A stretch of 64,000 nt of DNA from Acanthochromis polyacanthus (Eukaryota > Chordata > Actinopteri > Pomacentridae). Within the stretch, counting starts at the first letter, position 1; every line of letters starts with the position of its first letter. Positions 57,126-64,000 of the stretch are shown in pieces. The position numbers were made by a program, and so were the translations under genes. The notes under the pieces were generated by a model that saw only the letters and a program-made list of their open reading frames with translations, was not told the DNA's origin and searched no databases. The stretch is from NCBI RefSeq assembly GCF_021347895.1, contig NC_067136.1:6537024-6601023 (forward strand), given 5' to 3'.

Positions 57126-59380
57126 TTAGACCTGAATTCTGTGAAGCCGGATCTCAAGGACTTTAAGTTTGTGGAGGACTTCATGAACTTTTACTGAATC
57201 CTGCATGGAGAAATCTTCTTGGCAGGGGTTCAGTCTGTGTCCAGTGTGCATACGCTGGTGTCGTTGTAGGGTTCCTTGTTGATTGGACGTCGGTCCAGAC
57301 TGGTCAAAGCAGCACTGTTCACCATTGGCAGAGTGCTGACAAGTCTGAGAGTTTTGTCCATCTGTTCCGTTCTGATTGAAAAACAAAAACAAACACGAGA
57401 ACGTCAGTGTTTCCTGCAGCATTGAAGAACTGATGCCTTGCCTGAGATAGAGAGCACCAAATGACATCTGAAGACACTTAACTGTTGGAATTTAACATTC
57501 AGTTGTCCGATTACGTCAGAATTCCTAATCTAACCCGCATCCCCAGATTAATCCTGGACCAGATTTCTGTGTCAAAATGAATACAGGTTAGACTGACGAT
57601 AGCTGATAATGTGTTAACAGAATTCAACTGACCACAGTTGTTTCAAAACAGTTTTGAAACAATTTTTCAGCAATATTCCAAATGATCCAATACATAACTG
57701 TGTGTACATTGTGATGAGACCAGTCTTTACATACCTCACTGTGACACTGATGAATGCTTTCTGTCTGGTGTGGATCTGCTGGTGTTGTTTCAGGAACCCA
57801 AAGTTGTAAAGAAGTCTTCTTAACACTCGTCACATCTGTATGGTCTCGTCCCCAGTGTGGACACGTTGGTGAACTTTGAGGTATGCAATGGAGCTGTAGC
57901 GCTTCCCACACTGGTCACAAATGTATGGTTTAACCCCCAGTGTGGGTCACTTCATGAGCTTTTAACTGTGAGTACTGTACAAATAGTTCACCACAGTAAT
58001 CACTACATACACATCATATCCAGTGTGGATTGCGTTGGTGACATTTTTAAGCTTTGTTGGTGCTTGAAAGTTTTTCACAGGAGTCACAGTGGTACCGCTT
58101 TCTACCAGAATGGGGGCATTGATGGATCAACAACTGTTCATGTTGAGTAAGGTTTTCACACACTGATCACAGTTGAATGGTTTAACTCCACTGTGAATGA
58201 GTTGATGACTTTTTAAGTTTCTCTTGTGAGTAAAAGCCTTTCCACACTGATCACAGTTGAATGGTTTCACTCCACTGTGAATGAGTTGATGACTTTTTAA
58301 CATAATCTTCTGGAGTAAAAGCCCTTTCCAACACTGATCACAGCTGAATGGACCTTTACTCCACTGTTGAATGAATTGATGATCTCTTAACGTACTCTTT
58401 GTCAGGTAAAGCCTTTCCACACTGATGCACAGTTGAATGGTTTAATCTCCACTGTGGATGAGTTGATGTTTTGCTGAGTAACTCTTGGTGATGTAAAGCC
58501 TTTCCACAATGATACGGCTGAATGCTTTAGCTTTCACTGTGAATGCAGTTGCATGACGTCTTTAAGTTACTTTTGTCAGTAAGAAGCCTTTGCCCACTGA
58601 TCACAGTTAATGGTTTACTCCACTGTGAATGAGTTGATGACTTTAGTGACTGCTTGTGAGTAAAAGCCTTTCCACACTGATCAACAGTGATGGCTTAACT
58701 CCACTGTGAATGAGTTGATGACTTTTAAGTGTCTCTGTGAGTAAAAGGCCTTTCCACACTGATCACAGTTGAATGGCTTAACTCCACTGTGAATGAATTG
58801 ATGATCTCTTAACGTACTCTTGTCAGTAAAAGCCTTTCACACTGATCACAGCTGAATGGTTTAACTCCACTGTGGATGAGTTTGATGTCTTAACGCACTC
58901 TTGTGAGTAAAAGCCTTTCCACACTGATCACAGCTGAATGCTTTAACTTCACTGTGAATGAGTTGATGACGTCTTAAGTTACTTTTGTCATTAAAAGCCC
59001 TTTCCACACTGATCACAGTTGAATGCTTTAACTTCACTGTGAATGAGTTGATGTCTTTTTAACAGAGTCTTGGTCGTAAAAGCCTTTCCACACTGATCAC
59101 AGCTGAATGGTTTCTCCACAGTGTGAATACGTTTGTGAATTCTTAGCTTTGTTGCTGTGATAAAGTCTTGCCACATTGCTCACAACTCAGTGATTCATCT
59201 CTTTTGCTGTTGTTGCCGAACCCTCCTTATCCTCCTCAGAGTCCGACATTTCACTCCATCACTGTGTTTACATTCTGTAGCAAAAGACAAAGATAAAAAC
59301 AGAGGCAGTGATGGAAGAGCAATCATGAAAAATTCCATGTAGTTGACTGAGGCTGAAACAAGATCAAGATCTGCAGACAT
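57126..59380 (-). pseudogene. C2H2 zinc-finger gene, multiply frameshifted
   Basis: Minus-strand reading begins MSADLDLVSASVNYMEFF at 59380, passes a basic RRIRRVRQQQQKR segment and enters about a dozen C2H2 fingers (59170 to 58127) of the [13 protein letters not shown]...[13 protein letters not shown] type. Further fingers follow near 57910-57700 and a last block at 57467-57126 (HQRMHTGHRLNP... ending RLHRIQV). Single-base gains and losses break the frame every 50-150 bp; in between, finger sequence is close to consensus and cysteine/histidine spacing is kept. That pattern fits either a young pseudogene or unpolished sequence over a real gene. Confidence 0.75.
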
Positions 59381-59507
59381 GCTAGCAGCTTTGTCATTAG
59401 AAACCTAGAATGTGTCAACAGCACACTCACAATGTCAACAAAACTATTTTCACAGGCCGATAGTTTTCAGCTTTCTGCACGGTAGTTTTAGATAGGTTGT
59501 TGCTAGA

Positions 59508-59829
59508 GGTACGGACCCGTAGCCATAGCCTGTGGACTACGGATACGGCACTTGCATTTGCAATCAGATACGCGAGATCTGGTCACGTGACTCCCGGTAG
59601 ACGCTAGCGGTACGGACCCGTAGCATCGGTACTACAGGTACGGACCCTAAACCTGACCCTAACACTAACCCTAACCTTAACCTTTTGCTTACCTTTCAAC
59701 AGTTTGCAGTGGTTAGCAGCTTCTTGACTCGCAAGACTCGCGTACGGGGCCGTATTGTCTGGCAAATGGAAAGTGCCGTATCCGTAGCCCACAGGCGACG
59801 GGTACGGGTCCGTATCTGTAGACACTACC
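59508..59829. mobile_element. Palindromic MITE with TACGGACCCGTA tips
   Basis: Left arm GTACGGACCCGTAGCC...CCTGTGGACTACGGATACGG; the right arm in reverse complement has GATACGGACCCGTACCC...CCTGTGGGCTACGGATACGG. The centre holds ctaaccctaaccttaacc, a short telomere-like run. No coding and no clear target duplication. Confidence 0.75.
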
Positions 59830-59959
59830 TTTAGAATATTGGGTAGCAAAATCTGTCGATCACCGTGAAAAGCAAAGCAGAGCTGGGACTGATGGGATTG
59901 TACCACCAGGATCTCTTGATCCCCAACTTTCCGTTAAGTTACATTACTGGATAAATGTA

Positions 59960-60565
59960 CACTGACAGTCATTAAAAACTTTGAGACCATGTTTTTCAAC
60001 ATAATTTTTATTTGTTTAGCATATTGGCATACAGAAACAAAAATCTAAAGTTTCAAGAATGATTTCAAAATAAAGAATTTCACAAAAGACAAAACAAATA
60101 CCGAGTATGGCCTCCATTTGCTTCGATGCTGGCAGCAATCCGTCGGGCACATTGCTTTGGACCAGGCTTCTGATTGTGGGTTGGAACAGCCCATACGCCT
60201 GGCTACATCACTGTAGCTCAAACCGGCCTCCACCATACCCAGTGCCCAGAGACGTTGTTCATGTGATAGACGCGGCATGATGCTGTTCACTGGACTAACA
60301 ATGGTGACCTTTTTTGGGCCTTTTTATAGGCCTTCAAAACCCATTCTCAAATTGTGCAGATACTCACTGAGTATCGCTTGGTGTGTATTTGATTCACTTT
60401 TGCAAAGTGACCAACCCATGTGCAATGAATCATGACAAAATAAATCATTATCTCAACTACCAGGGGCACTAGATCATCAGTAAATCCACAATGAATAATT
60501 ACAACCCCCCTACAAGTAGAATTCTGCGTACATTTCTACCTCAAAGTTTCTATTGACTGTCAGTA
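59960..60565 (-). mobile_element. Internally deleted Tc1-like element, 606 bp
   Basis: TA at 59958-59959 and 60566-60567. Tips CACTGACAGTCATTAAAAAC and, inverted, TACTGACAGTCAATAGAAAC. Inside is a fusion of transposase N- and C-termini. Confidence 0.85.
60080..60278 (-). pseudogene. Tc1-like transposase, N- and C-terminus joined by deletion
   Basis: The minus-strand frame starts MPRLSHEQRLWALGMVEAGL and YSDVARRMGCS, the first helix-turn-helix of a Tc1 transposase. It then passes into readings near ...CARRIAASIEANGGHTRY, which is the C-terminal end of the same protein type (one frame apart). The entire catalytic domain is missing. A typical non-autonomous derivative. Confidence 0.75.
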
Positions 60566-60650
60566 TACAATATGAAAAGCATACAACATCAACGTCCAGA
60601 TTTAGGTCTTAATGGCAGCAGGGTCAATTCAGACCACCAAACACTTTCTA

Positions 60651-62314
60651 CACACGTGGACAAAATTGTTGGTACCCCTCAGTTAAAGAAGGAAAAACCC
60701 ACAATTCTCACTGAAATCCTTTGAAACTGCACAAGTAACAATAAATTAAACATTTATTGAAATTAAATAATGCAAAAATCAGCCATCACTGTTTTGATAT
60801 CGTTGATTAACATAATTTATTTAAAAAAACAAACTAATGAAAATAGGGCTGGACAAAATGACTGGTACCCATACTGTAATATTTTGTTGCCAACCTTTTG
60901 AGGGGCTAAGTCAACTGCAATTAACCGATTTCTGGTATTTGTCCAATGAGCGTTCTGCCAGGCTGTCAACAGGTATTTTGGCCCCACTCCTCCATGAGCC
61001 AACAGCTCCAGTTGTCTCCAGGTTGATGGGGTCTTCTCCAAATGGCATGTTTCAGCTCCTTCCACAATGTTTCAGTGGGATTCAGATCTGGGCTCATAGA
61101 AGGCCACTTTAGAATAGTCCAACGCTTTTCTCTCAGCCATTCTTGGGGTGTTTTTGGCTGTGTGTTTTTGGGATCGTTGTCCTGTTGGAAGACCCATGAC
61201 CTGCGACTGAGACCAAGCTTTTCTGACATGGCAGCACATTTCTCTCCAGAATGCCTTGATAGTCTTCAGATTCATCGTACCTTGCACACTTTCAAGACAC
61301 CCTGTGCCAGATGCAGCAAAGCAGCCCCAAAACACTTACTGAGCTCCTCCTCCATGTTTCACCGTAGGGACAGTGTTCTTTTCTTCGTATGCTTGGTTTT
61401 TGAGTCTATGAACATAGAGTTGATGTGCCTTACCAAAAAGCTCCAGTTTGGTCTCATCTGTCCAAAGGACATTCTCCCAGAAGCTTTGTGGCTTGTCAAC
61501 ATGCATTTTTGCAAATTCCAGTCTCGCTTTTTTATGAGTTTTTTTCAGCAGTGGTGTCCTCCTTGGTCGTCTCCCATGAAGTCCACTTTGGCTCAAAACA
61601 ACGACGAATGGTGCGATCTGACACTGATGTACCTTGGCCTTGGAGTTCACCTTTAATTTCTTTGGAGGTTGCTCTGGGCTCTTTGGATACAATTCCAACG
61701 ATCCGTCTCTTCAATTTGTCATCAATTTTCCTCTCTGCGGGCCACGTCCAGGGAGGTTGGCTACTGTTCCCGGGGTCTTGAAACTTCTGAATAATATGAG
61801 CCACTGTTGTCACAGGAACTTCAAGCTGTTTAGAGATGGCTTATAGCCTTTACCTTTAAGATGTTTGTCTATAATTTTTTTCGGATGTCTGGGACAATTC
61901 TCTCCTTCGCTTTCTGTTTGTCCATGTTTCAGTTGTGGTACACACCTTTCAACCAAACAGCAGAGTGGACTACTTGTCTCCCTTTAAATAGGCAGACTGA
62001 CTGATTATGAGTTTGGAAACACCTGTGATGTCAATTAAATGACACACCTGAGTTAATCATGTCACTCTGGTCAAATAGTTTTCATCTTTTATAGAGGTAC
62101 CATCATTTTTTGTCCAGCCCTATTTCATTAGTTTTGTTTTTTTTAAATAATTATGTTAATCAACAATTCAAAAAGTTAATGGCTGTTTTTGATTATTTAA
62201 TTTTCAATAAATTTTATTTTATTGTTACTTTTGTGAGTTTCAAGTGATTTCAGTGAGAATGTGGGTTTTCCTTCTTTAACTGAGGAGGTTACCAACAAAT
62301 TTTGTCCACGTGTG
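60651..62314 (-). mobile_element. Tc1-like transposon copy 2, 1664 bp
   Basis: Same family as 1599-3232: tips CACACGTGGACAAAATTGTT, TA at 60649-60650 and 62315-62316. It is 30 bp longer than copy 1, almost entirely from scattered one- and two-base insertions, while some stretches (61380-61540) are nearly identical to copy 1. Confidence 0.93.
60890..61925 (-). pseudogene. Tc1-like transposase, copy 2, many small indels
   Basis: Minus-strand pieces in order: KIDDKLKRRIVGIVSKEPRA (N-terminal half), [28 protein letters not shown] (frame intact where copy 1 is shifted), [13 protein letters not shown] (first Asp), then a shift, [12 protein letters not shown] (second Asp) and KWPSMSPDLNPTETLWKELK (Glu; Trp codon intact where copy 1 has TGA). 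At least six one-base indels break it. Between copies 1 and 2 neither has an intact frame. Confidence 0.88.
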
Positions 62315-62315
62315 T

Positions 62316-62835
62316 AGTTTCTCCTAGGGGCTCAGATGTTGATACCAGTCCAGAAAAGAACTGTAATTCTGCCACTGATATTCTGGATTTGACCCCGGCA
62401 ATTTGTTGTGCAGCAGTTACACAAGCGTTCACCATCCAAACAACAAAAGCAACAAAACAGTAAAACAGTTAAAGGAATAGGAACGATTAAGGAATGTTTT
62501 AAAAATTGTAAAAAAACACAGTAAAACAATTACAAGCAAAATAAAAGCCATTTAAAGAAAAATCAAACAAAACATAAGATAGACAGGGAGATCAGCAGCA
62601 ATCTTGGTCATTTAGTCAGACGTAGAAAAAGTTTTCAAATCAACGATGTAATCAGGTTGAGGACTTTTCTTTGGTCTGCACTGTTTGAGACACCAGATTA
62701 CATTGCCCACATCAAGAAAGGGATTCTGTAGGAGAGGCTGACATGAGACAGTTTTTAGTCTCAGCATGTTTAGCCCTAAAATCATGGGAGTCAAACCTGA
62801 CATAAAAACTGTTTAGACTTTGAGCCAGCTCTAAA
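62316..62835. other. No gene recognised; possible LINE continuation
   Basis: Minus-strand text CRPKKSPQPDYI near 62660 faintly resembles the LINE RT start (KSPGPDG), but the surrounding frame does not support it. Confidence 0.35.
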
Positions 62836-63365
62836 TCAGATTATAACCGCTGAGCTGAACTCTCTCAATGACACATTAATTAGTCCAGTGATCAGAGTCA
62901 TGCCGTCCCAGACTGAACTGAGGTTGTTCATTTTGAGCTGAGACTCAAGTTTGTCTTTGTATTGTCTTTTGTGGGTCCTGATCTCCGACTTTATTTCCTT
63001 CTGTCGGTTATACAGATTTAGTGTATTTCCTTCTCTGAAGACTGTTTTCTTTCTGTACAGTAGGTCTTTAAGCTTCTTAGAAAGCCATGGCTTAGTGTTC
63101 GGATATAGTTTAACAGTTTTTTCAGGAATAACACTGGTTTCACAGTCTGTGACCCAGCTGCTCACATCAGTCGGTTCATCAATATCAGCTGAGGACTCCT
63201 TAAACACGTCCCAGTCAGTAACCTCCAGACATCCCTGCAGAGTGTGACAAACTTTCACTCTGATGTTCTGCACTTTGCCTTGCTTCAGTACAGTGGTAGA
63301 CAGGGATAAGGAGGATGCAGTTGTGGTCAGAGGAACCCAGAGGAGGGAGGGGGATTTGTAGCGCT
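62836..63365 (-). pseudogene. LINE fragment, end of endonuclease and linker (third copy of the type)
   Basis: Minus strand: YKSPSLLWVPLTTTAS in a shifted frame (SDHN motif around 63335), then KVQNIRVKVCHTLQGCLEV, TDWDVFKESSADIDEPTDV, CETSVIPEKTVKLYPNTKPW, LKDLLYRKKTVFREG and KRQYKDKLESQLKMNNLSS. This is the linker between APE endonuclease and RT of the same LINE group as 35637-36170. No RT is readable after it. Confidence 0.78.
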
Positions 63366-64000
63366 TGTATTAGTTAGTTAGTTTCAAGTTTATTTGTAAA
63401 AGGACAGCGTGCAGTTACATTAAAAGATGGTTGCACCAGATTTAGCTTCAAGCTAATTTCCATCTGTAGTCCTTGGTCAATAAAAAACATTCATTATTTA
63501 AAACAACGCATATAAAACACATTACCTTAATGCAAAACAAAATCAAAATCAATCTTAAAATATTTACAAATATGTATGGAACGTTGTTGGTTTATAGAAC
63601 AATAATCAAAATGCAAAAGTATAACGAGGAAGACTGTTTTCAAACCAATTACAATATATTTAAAGTGCATTTAAATGACAAAAACAAAGTGCAAAAGTAC
63701 AAAGATAAAGTGCAGAGTTGTATGCGAAAAAATAGTTTCATAAATCCTAAAGGTGGTAGCTATCAGATGGCACCGACAAGGGCAGCATCCGATAGCTCTC
63801 CACCAGATTGGTACTATAAATACACACTGTACTATTTTTGCACTGATAATCTAGTAGTCTGGCAGCCATCAGATGGTACCCACGAGGGTATCATCTGATG
63901 GCCAAATACCCGTCTGGTATTATTAATGCGAACAGGACTGATGATCAAACAGCCAGTTTTTAACAGCCCGAGAAAAGGTGTGGAAATCTGCATGTTCTTA
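63366..64000. repeat. Window end: two hairpins around a 'cagatgg' motif
   Basis: 63865-63902 is a 17+4+17-bp near-perfect hairpin (gccatcagatggtaccc / gggtatcatctgatggc). A related weaker one is at about 63757-63800 (gctatcagatggcacc / gcatccgatagc). The A/T-rich 63473-63740 has a 141-codon frame without any domain. Nothing else recognised. Confidence 0.6.

Noticed and set aside
62612..62803. Frame with KKSPQPDY resembling a LINE RT start
   Set aside because: Only a few residues match and no further RT motif follows.

Overview
The window looks like teleost fish nuclear DNA. Evidence: many Tc1-like transposons with TA target duplications, L1/Tx1- and L2-type LINEs, spliced genes with GT..AG introns, a fish-style multi-finger C2H2 gene whose short first exon encodes a coiled segment, a long (CA)n tract and a 100-N scaffold gap (32569-32668). 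It is an accessory, repeat-dominated region. Only one gene looks intact (a 12-finger C2H2 protein, 42061-44711). Two others are partial: a zinc-ribbon-like gene cut by the gap, and a broken zinc-finger gene at 57-59 kb.

Layout. 1-7627: one L1-like LINE on the + strand, opened twice, by a Tc1 element (1599-3232) and by a 2.2-kb TA-flanked element carrying relic exons (3481-5703); removing both restores the LINE reading frame. 7628-15510: a 7.9-kb DNA transposon with ~520-bp inverted termini, holding two convergent spliced genes, a retroviral-integrase-like (DDE) transposase (+) and a HECT-type ubiquitin-ligase-like protein (-). Each terminus carries the same splice donor, so each seems to supply the promoter and first exon for the gene it faces. 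Both genes are broken. 15868-20342: a second L1 (-) with an 18-bp target duplication, itself split by a TG..CA insert (16321-18200) that contains a palindromic GC-rich element. 20582-22540: a CACTA/EnSpm-like relic. 23056-24755: L2-like LINE. 25.4-28.4 kb: two Tc1 relics. 28.5-31.1 kb: a palindromic-family copy, a local duplication, a CRE/octamer promoter and a TAA-flanked Harbinger-like element lying in the first intron of the zinc-ribbon gene. 33-36 kb: LINE and Tc1 fragments. 38.6-41.3 kb: short non-autonomous elements. 42-45.2 kb: the C2H2 gene. 46.9-53.2 kb: a large inverted duplication of degenerate T-rich repeat around a possible minus-strand exon pair. 53.4-57 kb: more palindromic-family copies. 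57.1-59.4 kb: broken zinc-finger gene (-). 59.5-62.3 kb: a palindromic element and two Tc1 copies. 62.8-63.4 kb: a LINE fragment.

The most interesting object is the 7.6-15.5 kb transposon, a mobile element that pairs an integrase-like transposase with a HECT ligase-like gene in a symmetric, terminus-driven arrangement. A 53-bp relic of a related transposase exon at 52335 keeps residues that the large copy has lost, so the family was present more than once here. I cannot search databases, so family names rest on recognition of motifs and novelty is not established.
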